Source of the DNA: Cinclus cinclus
Taxonomy: Eukaryota; Chordata; Aves; Passeriformes; Cinclidae
Assembly (NCBI RefSeq): GCF_963662255.1
Contig: NC_085047.1
Coordinates: 108,308,181 to 108,372,180, forward strand
Reading direction: 5' to 3'
Length of the DNA: 64,000 nt
The position numbers and the translations under genes were made by a program. Each line of letters starts with the position of its first letter. Within the stretch, counting starts at the first letter, position 1. The notes under the pieces are model-generated. The model was not told where the DNA came from, did not search any database, and worked only from the letters and a program-made list of their open reading frames with translations. Of the stretch, positions 1-12,400 are shown piece by piece.

Positions 1-122
1 AATGAGCCTGACAACTTGTCCAAAAGTTCCTTGAGCTCTGTCAGGCTGGTGCTGTTACCCCTGCCCTGGGGAGCCTGTTCCACTCCCTGGATGAAGAGCC
101 TTTTCCTGATACCCAACCTAAA
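1..122 (-). mobile_element. CR1 LINE fragment, antisense, cut by window edge
   Basis: The block ending in 'cttttcctgatacccaacct' matches, base for base in many places, the minus-strand CR1 at 61670-61780 (shared 'ttgtccaaa', 'gtcaggctg', 'ctgccctg', 'cctgatacccaacctaaa'). It therefore lies in the CR1 3' region, read on the minus strand. The 3' tail would lie to the left, outside the window. The 5' side is truncated near position 122. It is non-coding debris with no intact frame. Confidence 0.85.
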
Positions 123-3100
123 ATATCCAATACCTCAGTTCTCCTGTTGAATTGCAAGTAAAATTATTTCAGCTTTTTCTGCATGGATTATTCCTGAGCA
201 GGGGCACGTGGAGATGGTTGAATTATGGCACGAACTGAACATGCCATATAAAACAAAGACCTGCTGCATTGCAGCAATACCACTAGATCCAACTACAGCT
301 GTCCAACTGACTGCCTTGTAGATTGAGTCAAGAAAATGACATTTCCCCTCCAACCCCCATCTAGGGTATTTTGCTGAAGCTGCTGAAAAGCTGATCATTC
401 TTCATAACAGGTGAAAGTCTCCTGGGAGGCAGTGAGACTCTTTATGTTATCTTCATGGTTGTTTGCATTCTATTTTCTTGCCTTCATTACTCAGAGGCAT
501 CTGTATATTTACCAATTTCAAACAAAAGCATGGTAATATACATGGTAAACTGAAGTTTTTAATATAGCTCCAGAAAAAAAAAAAATTCTCGTCTTAAGGC
601 AGAATGGAGTTTCAGGACTTTTGACCTCAGTATTGTGAAGTACTGTAAATGTATCCACTTAAAGCATCTTCTTGTCTATGAAAGAAGAAGAAAAGAAGCA
701 AAACTGAATTTGAAACAAGCTAGAGGCATGAAATAAAATGCTATAAATACAATATATCTTTTACATCACAAAGTTTGTATCATTCAAAAGAAGAGCTGTG
801 GGGAAAATACTATTGAACTTTCCGTAGAACGTGACAAAAATAAATCTTCCACTCTAATTTATCAGCCAGTATGGGACTAGAGTCTCTGCAATCAGAAGAC
901 ATTGAGATCCATATATGAAGTGAAGGGAAAAAAAAAGAAAAAAGAGAAAAAGAAACACCCCAGAGGTTCTAAACTTAACAAACTCAGAATCACAGACTTC
1001 AAACAGGAAAAGTAAAAAAGTTAATAGACATGTTAATAGAAGAACAGTATTCTTTAGACAGAAAAAAATCTCTGATACATGCTGATGGGTGTATATTCAT
1101 CCTTTAGACCAACAAGATATTGTGCATTTATTCTAATGCCTTATTTTGAAAGTGGAAGAAGTTGAACACGGTGGTATGATGATGTGGATGTTAAAGACTC
1201 ACCACCCTGGGTTCTTAGACTCTTCTCACCATTTGGGATTTTTCCTTTTATGTTTCATTGACACAGCTGGGAAGAGTGGTTCACCTAAAAGGAGTTCTAA
1301 TATTTACTAAACAGAATTGCTCTGTTTGAGTCTTAATCATGAAACCTTGCAGGAATCTGAAGTGCACCCCTCTTGCTGACATTTTTGGCTGGGTGGGTGT
1401 ATTAAACCCTGTGGTGATGAGGGCAGGTGTCCCCACTAGGACACTGCCAGCTCTGGTGCTGTCACTCCAAGGACAGCAGCCTGAGCATCTGGGGATGTGT
1501 CACCCACACTTTTTCCACCCACACTTTTTCCCCTGCAGGAAGGATCCATCAGTACATGGTGGGCCTTGGTCAATGCTCAGCACCCAAAATGTGGCAAAAC
1601 AGGGTAAGTGCTAAGATTTGAGCTGCTGATTAAGAGCTTACAATAGCTAAATAATGTTAATGATGCCATCACCCTGTAATTAATGTCGTGAGGTTTGTGT
1701 AATGGCTCTTACTCTTTTGATATTCATGTAATTGAGCTCTATGAAGCATTTTTAGACAACTTGTTAATTTCCTAATCAAAACATTGAAAACAGACTGTCA
1801 GATTTTTAACTTTAATTCTACTTGGTTAGTTTCATGCATTAAACATCTTGCAGGGATGTTTGTTTAGTCTTGAGCCACTCTGCAGTGCCACAGGTTGAAT
1901 GTCCCCTGAGCTCCTTGTGCATTTTTTAAAGATCTCAGTGTTTCAGGTAATTGGACTGGGAACTAGTTTCCTGTGTACTGGTTGCAGATTAAGGAAATTA
2001 AGGGTGCAACAGTTAGAAAGGTGCATTTCTGATTTAATTTGCTCTCTGGAACGACAGAGCTATTCAATCAATTTTGGAGCATTGCTATTATTGTGGAAGA
2101 CTGCCAGCCAGGGAAGTAGAACTAAATTTTTAGCTGGATATGAAACAAACAAAATAGAACAGGGAAGCAATTGGTGCTGTTGTAATAAAATAAAAGAACT
2201 GAAGACTTGCAGAACAAGCTGACTCCAATAGGTGTTGACTTTTAATTAAAAGAGAAAGTAATTATTTCAAAAGTCCTTCCTTTGAAAAGCATCTGAAGAT
2301 GTGGAAAAAGATAGAAGATGACATGCCTTTTTTTTTCATTTCAGAAAACAGGAATATGAATAATATATTATAAAGAAAGCAAAAGAAGACTTTTTACAAG
2401 TGGAGGGTAGATAAATAAGTATAAGGAAATATAAGCTTAAAATTATTGTTATTGCATACTTGGCTGATTAAATAGTAGAAGAGTTTGTTGTTAATGAGGA
2501 TGAAGCTACTTTCTTTGTTCCCTAGCATCCATAAATGTAGTTTGTGCATCTTCTGGAAAGGAGTTGGAATGAATATATATTAGACATTTGGTTTCTTTTG
2601 TTTGATTATTTTCCTCTCTCCTTTATACTGAAGAACAATAGTAATTAAACTGAAGAACTGTATTAGTGGGTTGCTGATTATCTGAAAAGCAGGAATGTTG
2701 TAGCATCCCTTGCCATTGCTGTCTGGCCTTGAATTAGGTTGAAGTTTGAACAACATGCAGCCAACAGAATTTTATCTTATTGTTATAAAATCAGCCGTTG
2801 TCTGAAGTAAAACGTCAGGTTTTCCCTAAGAAAATAAAAGCTTGTTTTACTTTAAATTCATAAATACTGAGGGGATTCAGAAACTTACATTTAAGCTTTT
2901 ACGGAAGCATTATTACATGGATCAATTTGATATATCAAGGAAGATACATTTGGTACTCTGAAAGAGTTAAAATTTATAAAGTAAGAAATGTATATAAGTA
3001 CCTGGAAGGAGAGTGTTAAGTGACTAGAGGCAGGTGTTTTTCAGTGCTGCTGGGCAAGAGGATAAGAGGCAACTGACAAACTGGTACACAAGAAGGAAAA

Positions 3101-3471
3101 CTGAAATCTCCATGAATTTTGAAATCTCCAAGATTTAAGCCTATCAAGAATCTGTATGTCAAGAAAGGAGAAAAAAGGGATGAGGAAAGAACACTCAGCC
3201 AATCGCTCCAATAAAGATACCAGGAATAAACTTTAGCTACATGAACTGGAAAAGAACAATTAGCAAGCTATATCTTAGCTATTAAGTAATGTAGGGCTTA
3301 AGCAAGAATTGCCAGAAGTCAAGCTGAGAGCTGAGACCTTACAAATAAAGGAAGGAAACAGTTAAAGAAGAAATAAAATAGATGATAAAAAGTGTATTAA
3401 AAAAAAAAAAGTGTATAAAAAGTGTCCTAAGTATAGAACCAGCAGGGATAATCTAAGCAAGTCTCCAAAGT
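123..3471. other. Unique AT-rich non-coding sequence
   Basis: No gene is recognised. The longest open frame (1899-2222, plus strand, 107 codons) has no domain I know, carries no repeated or conserved motif and sits in AT-rich sequence, so it is probably chance. Visible landmarks are a near-pure polypurine run at 919-955, a perfect 15-base tandem duplication at 1501-1530 that abuts an exon-like segment (1539-1603), and a stretch at about 1640-1760 with TAATTA-type homeodomain-like sites. Near 3390-3425 the motif 'aaaagtgta' recurs around an A-run. Confidence 0.6.
1539..1603 (+). other. Candidate exon with strong splice consensus (65 bp)
   Basis: A long pyrimidine tract made of a duplicated 'cacccacactttttc' ends in 'ccctgcag', a good 3' splice site. 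After 65 bases comes 'aacagg|gtaagtg', whose intronic GTAAGT fits the 5' splice consensus. All three forward frames are open through the segment, so neither the reading frame nor coding status can be fixed. It could be an internal exon of a coding gene or of a long non-coding RNA, or a chance pseudo-exon. I do not recognise any of the three peptides. No matching exon could be tied to it elsewhere in the window. Confidence 0.25.
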
Positions 3472-3697
3472 CACAGAATCACTGAATCACAGAATCACTG
3501 AATCACTAGATTGGAAGAGAAGTCCAAGATCATCAAGTCCAACCCATGTCCTAATACTTCAACTAAACCATGGCACCAAGTGCCACATCCAGTCTTTATT
3601 TAAACACATCCAGGGATGGTGACTCCACCACCTCACCAGGTAGATCATTCCAGTACTTTATCACTCTTTCCATAAAAAACCTCTTCCTAATATCCAG
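3472..3697 (-). mobile_element. CR1 LINE 3' end, antisense
   Basis: It starts with the inverted CR1 tail as repeats of 'cacagaatcactgaat' (3472-3507). It continues through the CR1 3' UTR in reverse, with 'ttggaagagaagtccaagatcatcaag', 'catccagggatggtgactccaccacctc' and 'aaaaacctcttcctaatatcca' cut into recognisable blocks. On the minus strand this is the last ~225 bases of a CR1 copy. It is 5'-truncated, as usual for this family, and carries no coding potential. Confidence 0.93.
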
Positions 3698-4983
3698 TCC
3701 TTGATGAAGCTTCAGACTTGAAAGGTGCAGCAAAACAAATGTTAATTCTGGTAACGAAGATCTCAACTAACTCAAATTTGCAATTAGTGGATATAAAAGG
3801 AAAAAGTATTTAAAGCAATAAAAAAGGATGAAGAGGTTGCAAAATTATTACATCTTGTAATCTGATGTCCAAAGTATGCATAATTTTGGAATAAATTTTG
3901 AAGGAAATATTGCAAACTGAGATGTAAAGGGGAAATGAGGATGAAATGTAATGTGCTTCACCTAAATGTAACATAGTTTGCCCAAAGGAAATTTGATGCC
4001 ATCTCTGAAATTCTTCCATCTCTGGGTTTTCTGCATGTTTGATCTAGTGAAAATTTGCCAAATATTGGTCCAATTGAGGAAGATGCAAGCAATTAACTAA
4101 AAGCAGACAAGGAAGTGTTAAAGCAAAGGCCTGTAACATGTAACTGCTGGGACTGAGGGGGAGATATTAGACTTAAGCTATTAACAGTGATTAGGTTTTG
4201 TTCAATATTTTTCCATTTAGTCTACCAAAAGAAAAGAAAAAAATATATAACAGAAAAAATATTAACAAGGCAGAAGTTGTATTTAAAAAATAATAATTTT
4301 AATATTCAAAAGAGATATATTAAACATTTTTAAGAGCAATTTACCAATATTAAAAGGCTTCTAATTCTTAGAGTTTTGGATATTTGGGAAGTAGAAAGAA
4401 CAGCTTTCCAGCAGCCAACACCACTGAAGATTTTAAAAAAGCCAAAGCAAGTCCCTAATTTTTTATAATACTGTCCTCTAAGATTATGAAAATCATTGTA
4501 TTGTGCATTATTTCTGGTGGCACGTGGTTGTTTTTTGCTCACTTCAGAGGTCCTATACAGTCCAAAGCACTTTAGTGCAATTACCTAACAATTTTACAGC
4601 TCTGAAAGCAAAGATGAGCTGTAGACTTATACCAGCTCTGACTTTAACTCTGGCTTTCCAGCACGGGACTGCTAAGTCTAAAGGCATTTTTGTTTCATGT
4701 GCAATAGGACAACACAGCTTTCATCTGCACCTGAGCTGCCTTTCACCTCAGAGGGCTGGCACTAACAATTCATGACACAGCACGTGTTCTCCTACAGCTC
4801 ACATACTGCAGTTCGAGAAACAAAAGTTGGGCTATTTTTTTTAATTTTCAGCAGATATGCTTTTTGTGAATATGAATGATGAATAGCATTGACAAGTAAG
4901 TACAACATTCGATTGGACAACAGCAGGTGTATATCAGAAAACAAAGGTCTAAAATGAAAATCAAAGCCATGGGACTGATATGG
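3698..4983. other. Unique AT-rich non-coding sequence
   Basis: No gene, RNA gene or interspersed repeat is recognised. Open frames here are 70-90 codons and unremarkable. Confidence 0.6.
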
Positions 4984-5008
4984 AAAAAAAAAAACAAACA
5001 AAAACAAA

Positions 5009-5040
<32 letters not shown>

Positions 5041-5137
5041 AAAAAACCCCCCAAAAAAACCCAACAAAAAAAAACCAAACACAAAAAAAACCAAAAAACC
5101 AAACAACAACCAAAAAAAAACCACACAAACCCCCCCA
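4984..5137. repeat. A/C-only low-complexity tract (154 bp)
   Basis: From 4984 to 5137 the plus strand holds only A and C: first (AAAAC)-like units, then a long A-run, then A-runs broken by C-runs of 2 to 7. The two overlapping minus-strand frames across it give Phe/Leu/Gly/Val-rich peptides and the plus frame a Lys-rich peptide. These are translations of the repeat, not proteins. CR1 copies do not end in poly(A), so this is not an obvious CR1 tail, and no target-site duplication is visible around it. Confidence 0.95.
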
Positions 5138-8100
5138 GAAATAAGTATAAAATTCTGCCAGAAAACAATCAAGCTTTTCACTTATGATTCCCTAAGCACA
5201 AGTCAAGACCAGAAGTGATTAAAGTCATATGTTCTTGAAGTGATATTTTCCAAACTATTAGCATCCTAAATTTCATCTCCCAGGTAGAATGAAAAATGAG
5301 CCAAGTCTTTTAAAACATATTCCTTTAATGTATTTAGATATGGCACAAAAGAAATTAATTTCTTTCTTCATGTGATTGGCAGCACCAATAAAAGATGTAC
5401 TCTGACTTTTAAGAGAAATGCTTCTTACGGTTGTAAAATTCCATTTCTCAGTGTCTGCATGCATATTTTTAAGGAGGCTTCTAATCTTAACAACAGTTAC
5501 ATCAAGTAGAAAATATTGCCTGATTAAACAAGCTGTTTTCAGGCCTTGAGAATGGATTGTTGAAAATGCTTTACCCCAACTCTACAGCATCTTTGTACAA
5601 GTAGATTTTTTTTTCTCTTTCCCCCAAGCTGCTTCACAGGAAGCAAAGCAGGTTTTGATGCTGAAGCCAAGTGATGGTGATGGTTTCCAGTGTTGATTCA
5701 TCGATGTCAAACAAAGCACATAGTGACATTTCTGTCTTTCCTTCTTTGAGCACACATATAGTGATCTCTTCATTGTCTTTGGCCAACAGTTTCATTTATT
5801 TCATCAAAACTGCATGGCTTTGAGATCTCATGTGTCAGTAGGATCAGGAATGTTATTTACAGGAAGGTAAAGACAGAAAAAGAGAAATGTAAAAAAGAGA
5901 AATCTCACATTTTTAAGACACAAGATGTGGTGGTGCATCTCTCCACAACAATCCCTCCACAATCCCTGGGCCTGTTCTAGGATCTCAGGAATTCCTGAGG
6001 ATCCTTCAACAGGACCAGAGCAGCTGGGGGATGAAACATCTCTGACTGCAGCAGGGTCTCTTCCATGGCACAGGTGGGAACAGCACTGGTTGTAACAGGA
6101 ACATCAGCTGCCTGGCCAAGGTGGGGAACAGAGGATAATCAGTCATCCCTGATGGCCTGTTTTTATCATGAATCTATAAAAAGTCATTGTTATAATTGTA
6201 GTAAATCCTATTTAATCACTTTATGATTATTAGTGAATGATTAAATGCTGCTACATCTTTTTGCACCCTTGTCTTTTGTATTTGCAACATTACTCTATTT
6301 TTACCAGGTAAATAATTCTAAATTGACTCTCACATGATTTTCCTCTGTATGCTTCATCTGTGTATTAAGTAATAAAGTGAACTTCAGAACTAAACTCTGT
6401 TAAAGTTGCACTTTCACAAATTCATATTACAACCTGCTTTTTGCCAATGTCTTTGATGGTGATTCTTTAAGTGGCTGAAACTACTCATTAATGGCACAAG
6501 GCCATAAGAACACATTTAAATTAGTTCAAATGTGCAGTAAGTCTTAAAATCTGAATTACCCAACAGTAGGGTGTTTTTTCCATCTAAACGAAGAACGAAA
6601 GGATCTGCTTATTATTGTTCTTTTGTAGACTTTTCTGTAGTTTTTAGTGTGTTGTACAGATATTTTCAGAATTGCTAGATGTTATTTTGTGTCTGCTTGT
6701 GCTATGAGTATGTATTCTTATGAAATATGAGTGGGAGATACTAAGGATATGTCACTAGAGGAAAAAAAAATGGAGAAAAAGCATTGCTGACAAGTATTAA
6801 AAAATTGTGTAGGAGCTCAAGACCATCTCTGCATGAAATTTGACATACCTCTGCTAGACACCACAGTGGTTAAGAATAGAAAGCAACAGTTATCTAAGCG
6901 CTAAAAGTTGTCTTCAAGGCCACAATTTGAAAAGCAGTGTTATTTTCTTCCTTGTTTCAGAGCTTTGAGATTTTCAATGATGCCATTCAGGTCATGAAAG
7001 CAAGGTGGTGCAGGGAAACAGGCAGGAGCAAGTCATCCTCCAGCCTGTGCTTCTTCTATTCTGTGAAGTTCTAAGCACCTTGTTCCTTTCATAATGAAAA
7101 TATTTTTTTAATTGGAATCTGATACAATACATAGCAGAGGAAAAACTAGGAAAGATGGAAGAAAGGAAAAACCACCAACAGCAAAACTGAAAGGAAGACA
7201 ATTCACATTTAGTGTAACGTGTGCAGTAAGTATTTTCATGTTTGCAGGTATGAATCTGAGGACTGATGTAACTGCTCTTTCATGCACTTCTAATCAGGAA
7301 TATATTGATCAGCTCAGGAACCAAAAGGCCTAATTGTGCATCACCCTTTTCAACTGAGATTCTCCCTCAGTAGCTCAGTGTGGCAACACATGTGTAGTAC
7401 AAGGGGATTTCATGTATGTTCTGCCTAAGCAAGAAAAATCTTATTAAAATGTCTTCATCTTCTTGCATTCTTTTTTCTTATTTTTAAAGACAAACAAGAA
7501 TAAAATTCCAAATATCCTTTTTCTGTGTTGCAATTGATGCAATAAAGCTGCAAAACTCGACTGTCAGGATCTCTGAAAATCAGGGCTGCTTCAGAAATGG
7601 AAATGAAGGATATTATCTTGGATTTCCAGTTTCTGTTATACAATTTCCTTATTCCTTGTGCCTGCTTTGAAAGGTCTCCTAATGAATGTGGAAATCAGAG
7701 GGCAGAGTTATGCCACAGGGCTGTTCCCATGCAAACAGCAATTGTGGGATTCCTCTCTAACTGAGCACAAACGAACTCATTATCAGTGTCTTCAAAATTC
7801 CTATCAGGAGTACACACAAGATAATTTGCTTAAGGAAACAAAATTAGAAATGAGGCCTATACCATTACATTTTTTCATGCCTTTAAAAAGCTAATACAAA
7901 CACTACAATACAGGCTAATTTGGATGCATTTTTTTACTATGCCTGGTGTTCTTATAGGCTGTAAAATCTCTCTTTCATGAGCAACTATAGACATGGATTT
8001 CATAGAAAACAAGTTTAAAAGAAAAAGATAGAAATCTCTGCTCTTTCAGATCACAAAAGTATTTTGGAGATATTTGGAAGCACTGGAGGCAACAGAACAG

Positions 8101-8639
8101 TCTTGGAAAGCCTGAAACTTAGTCATCACTTTTAATAAAAAAAAAAAAACTACCCAATCTAGTAAATTTATATTGCAACAATTATGGAAATAGGGTGGGC
8201 TTATTTTCCTTAAATATTTTAAAATGTTTTCTCAGACATATTTATTCAAAAATTTTTTGCTTCTCTGACTCTAGCTGTGAAAAACAGAGGACAGAGAGGT
8301 GTTAAAGAAAAAAACCACTTGTCTCTGACCTGTCACAAAGACAAAATTTTGACCATTTGTTCTTTACTTCAAATATTGAAGCCTGAAATTCTTTCCTGTC
8401 CTTTCTTTGTTCTATTCAAACTTTTATCCTACAGGGACTCCTAAACTTTGCTGAAAGGCTTGATTGGCAATGGGACAGGTCCCCAGATCTGCAGCTAAAT
8501 TAAATAAAATAAAGCAGGTTGTCTCTGCTCTAACACAGAAAGACTGTGAAACTCAAATTTATAATACATCAAGTCACCTACTTAATTTCTTCTAGGAGAT
8601 ACATAAACACATGCTTAAAATTCCTGTCTGGATCTCTGC
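5138..8639. other. Unique AT-rich non-coding sequence
   Basis: No gene is recognised. Within it, 5980-6004 is an imperfect inverted repeat centred on GAATTC, inside a more GC-rich patch (about 5935-6140) whose origin I cannot assign. 6180-6270 is AT-rich with homeodomain-like core sites and looks like a possible conserved non-coding element. The remaining sequence shows only chance open frames up to about 80 codons. Confidence 0.6.
5980..6004. repeat. Imperfect inverted repeat around GAATTC
   Basis: The left arm 'ggatctcaggaa' pairs with the right arm 'ttcctgaggatcc' with a single bulged base; the central 16 bases 'ctcaggaattcctgag' are perfectly palindromic. No function is implied. Confidence 0.8.
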
Positions 8640-9414
8640 AGGGAGGCCTGGAATGGTTGGATGGATGAGCAGAGTCCAATAAGATGAAGTTTAGCAAGTC
8701 CAAGTAGAGTCCTGCATTTTGGCCAGAATAACGCCCTGCAGTGTTAAAGGCTGGGGACGTTAAAGGTGTGGCTGGACAGTGCCCAGGCAGAAAGGGACCT
8801 GGGGGTGCTGGTCCACAGCCGGCTGGACATGAGCCAGCAGTGTGCCCTGGTGGCCAAGAAGGCCAATGGCTCCTGGCCAGGATCAGGAATGGTGTGGCCA
8901 GCAGGAGCAGGGAGGTCATTCTTCCCTTGTACTTGGCACTGGTGAGGTCACACCTTGAGGGCTGTGTCCAGTTCTGTCCCCTCAGTTTAGGAAGGACTTG
9001 GAGATGCTGGAACAACTGAGGGAGCTGGGGTTGTTTAGCCTGGAGGAAAGGAGACTCAGGGGTGATCTTATCACTCTCTGCAACTCCCTGAAAGGTGGTT
9101 GTTGTCAGGTGGGGGCTGGTCTCTTTCTCCAGGCAGCAACTGGCAGAATGAGAGAGCACAGTCTTAGACTACACCAAGGGAAATATAGGTTGGATACTAG
9201 GAAATGTTTGGGTTTTTTTACTGAAAGAGTGATAAAGTACTGGAATGATCTGCCTGGTGAGGTGGTGGAGTCACCATCTCTGGATATGTTTTAAAAAAGA
9301 CTGGATGTGGCACTCGGTGCCATGATTTACTTGAGGTGTTAGGGCATGGGTTGGACTTGGTGATCTTAAAAGTCTCTTCCAACCCAGTCATTCCATCTCT
9401 GTGAATTCTCTGTG
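8640..9414 (+). mobile_element. CR1 LINE 3' portion, sense
   Basis: The plus strand reads through the end of CR1 ORF2 and its 3' UTR. Degraded ORF2 C-terminal signatures are visible: '[10 protein letters not shown]' (usual form RPHLEYCVQF) from about 8950, then '[18 protein letters not shown]' from about 9016. The 3' UTR follows with 'gggttggacttggtgatctt' and ends in tail repeats 'ctctgtgaattctctgtg' at 9414. Frameshifts separate the pieces, so nothing is translatable as one protein. The copy is 5'-truncated. A 193-codon frame on the opposite strand (8578-9159) is a shadow. Confidence 0.95.
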
Positions 9415-12400
9415 AAATCAGAGAGCCCTATTAGTGTGCACCACAACTCCTTCTCTGCTCAATTTTTTTCTTAAGTAAGTATGCAGAGAGATACCAAAAT
9501 CATCCTAAAACACAGAAGCAAGGTGCACACGTGTCAGTAAAGTTTATCTGGCACTCCGAGCTGTACCAGTAATGTGGTTGCATTTGCATTTTGTTTTCTT
9601 TTTTTTTTCCTGTTCAGTTTTCTGACCTCTATTTCATTTTCATTTCCCACCAATATTATCCTGTATCCACATGGCTGCAACATTTTTGCACGCTGCACCC
9701 AGATTTCAAATCAATAGGCGAAAATCCCAGAAATGCCTCAAAACAGAAAACTTTTGAAAATAATTTGTTGAATTCAATTAACTGAAAAACAGAGTCCTTG
9801 AATAACTATTCCAAAGACATATATTTTTGAAGAGCAGCACAAAGCTTACAAAAATTGATTCTCCAAAGGTCACTTTCATCTTATTTTCCCAGTAGCTGCA
9901 GAAAACAGAACACTCTACATGTCTAAAATAATTACAGAGAAAAATAAAGGTATTTGTAAGTTCTTGATGCTGCACATGCTGAAACTAAACTGTCTTTAGA
10001 GACACACAATTTCAATTCATGAAAAAAACGCTTAAATGAACACTATGCAATTCTTTGAAAGACTTCTCAAACTTCCTGTGCTACTTCAAAACCTGGTTTT
10101 GTTGTTTTAGAAGCCTGAACTCGCTCTATTGCTTTTCTGGCTAAGTAATAACTAAATATCGAAAGCCATTTCTGCAATTTCCAGATGCATAAATTGTAAC
10201 AGTTTTTTGTTTCTCTGCCTTTTGGTTTGCTTGTATCAAAGACCAGCTATTAAAAGAGTAATTTATTTGTGTTTACAACAAGGGTTTCCAGAGTGTTCCA
10301 TGTACTTTCACTAAATTTATGATCTATAATCACAAACTGAATCACTCTCCTCATCTTGTTCATGCAGGGATGCATTTGTAGGTGATGTATGCAGAGAGAG
10401 ATGAGGGATAAAAGGAGCTCTGGCTCTTCAGGCAGAGTTTAGAGGACAAACTGCAGGGGCTCCCCTGGCACGCTGCAGGGATCTGTGTCCCTGCCTGAGC
10501 TCATGTGCAGAGCCTTCAAGTTCCCACAAGGAAAGTTAAAGAAAGCTTTCTAGATATTCAGGGCAATGTCTGGAATTGAGTGTGGTGCCCTGCCCTGAAT
10601 TTCTGACAGAGGAAACTGTGTGCTTACAACAGTCAGTCTCACACCAGCTTCAGGTAGTCCACTGGATAAAGAAACAAGCAGGTGAGGTGGTGACAGTGAT
10701 TCCCCAGTCTTCCAGAATCCTTACATGACCTTGGGTAAGTCACTTAAATATTTATCCAAAATGTTATCTTCCTCTTTGTGCAATCGAGTAGTTCCTTGCT
10801 TCTGATATAGGTAAATATTAAGAATTTCAGTGCACTCAGTGATAATGGAAGCCATTAAGTACCTGAATCAGCAACTCTGCATTGATCTATGATCCATCTA
10901 TCAAAAATAATACCTTATAAACATAATCAGCAAAATATCATTTGGCTTATTTTGGGAATATCTTTGCACTTGCACTTATGAGGCTGAAACTAATAGAAGT
11001 TACTTATGTTTTCAAGGTAGATTTGTACTTAACTCTTGTCAGATATAGACTGGCTATTCTGAGAAATATAACTGGCTTTATTCCTTTCAAAATAAAGTGT
11101 TATTAATACTAGTATAATTGTTTATATAATCCACAGAGCGATCCAACCCATGTCATGACGTGGAACTTATTCAAACAGTTCATATATCTTCACATGTCTT
11201 CCTATTGTGCCTTTTTATTCACTCTATTATCTAAATGATGCAGGTTTTTTAAGTGGAGTGATGTGTTGTTTTTTTTTTCCTGCCTTGAATAATTGTTTGT
11301 TCCTTTCTGATGGTTTGCTTGCTGAGCTGAAGTGGCCAGAGATGGACACAATCAATGAATATATTATTATTTTTCCTTTCTGCAGGAACAAAAACAAAAC
11401 ATCTTACTATGCAACTTGTTTTCTAATGGCTTCAAACCTCCATAAGCACAAAGCCTAAATTCAGCTTTTGAGGTTGCTACACAAGCAAAATTCACACTAA
11501 ATTCACATTAAAATGGCGCTCCTGATAAGTCTTTTTAAACATATCTTAATTCAAGGAAACACAAATTGTTCCTTTTAACACTTGCCCTTAGAAAGTACTT
11601 CTCAAACAGATGAACGCATGAAATGTAAATAGTCTGAATACCTAATATGTCATTAACACATTTCACTGTGTTTTAACATCCCCCCAACTCTTCACAGAGC
11701 CTTCGAGATGGTTTCCTCCTATGTCTTTGTCACCACAAAATAATTCTTGCACACGGTGTGTGCTTCTGAAAGCCCAGAGGACAAAGGAACAAAACAGTTT
11801 CTGTTTCTCCTTATTCTGCTTTTCTCCAAGGACAATGGCATAAATTAGCACAGCTACACAAGAGTCCACTATCACCAAAGCAATACAAATTGCTCAATTG
11901 CCCTTCTCAGACCAGCTCACCAGAGCTGCGACCCAGCAGGTGTGCTGTGACAGGATTTATAACAGGACAGCTCCAGCAAGGGTCGTGAGACAAGTTTAGT
12001 TAATTAACTAACTATAGCACCAATCCCAGAGAGCACTGAGTCAAATTTCCCTGTCAGGGAATTCTTTAGATCTTGGAGTATCAGCTTTCTCTACTTGCTA
12101 CTAGGTTTTCTTTTCTTAGTACATCAGAGCTTTGCACACCATCTGCAGCCCCATTGGAAAGCAATTTTTCAGCCCTGGTTTGCAGTGCAGATCAGCACTG
12201 CACAGGTTTTCCCTTCTCAGCTTAGTCCTGTGCTGCTTCCACACACTCATCCTCTAATCGTGGCCATTCCCACAGTCTTCTCTCTATCTGAATGTAAGTT
12301 TTAGCAATGCTGAGTGTAAGTCTTGCCTATGATTTTCAGAGACATCAGAATTTTATAGAGCTACTTTACTTTTTTCCCCTTTTTGGCTTTAAATCTAAAA

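Noticed and set aside
3472..3510. Short direct repeats resembling a CRISPR-like or satellite array
   Set aside because: They are the 8-base tail repeats typical of CR1 3' ends.
4792..5187. Phe-rich and Lys-rich frames of 86-129 codons
   Set aside because: They are translations of the A/C-only tract, with repeat-driven composition and no independent coding signal.
8578..9159. 193-codon minus-strand open frame
   Set aside because: It lies on the strand opposite to the CR1 copy at 8640-9414, whose sense strand carries the real CR1 wording. It is a shadow frame.
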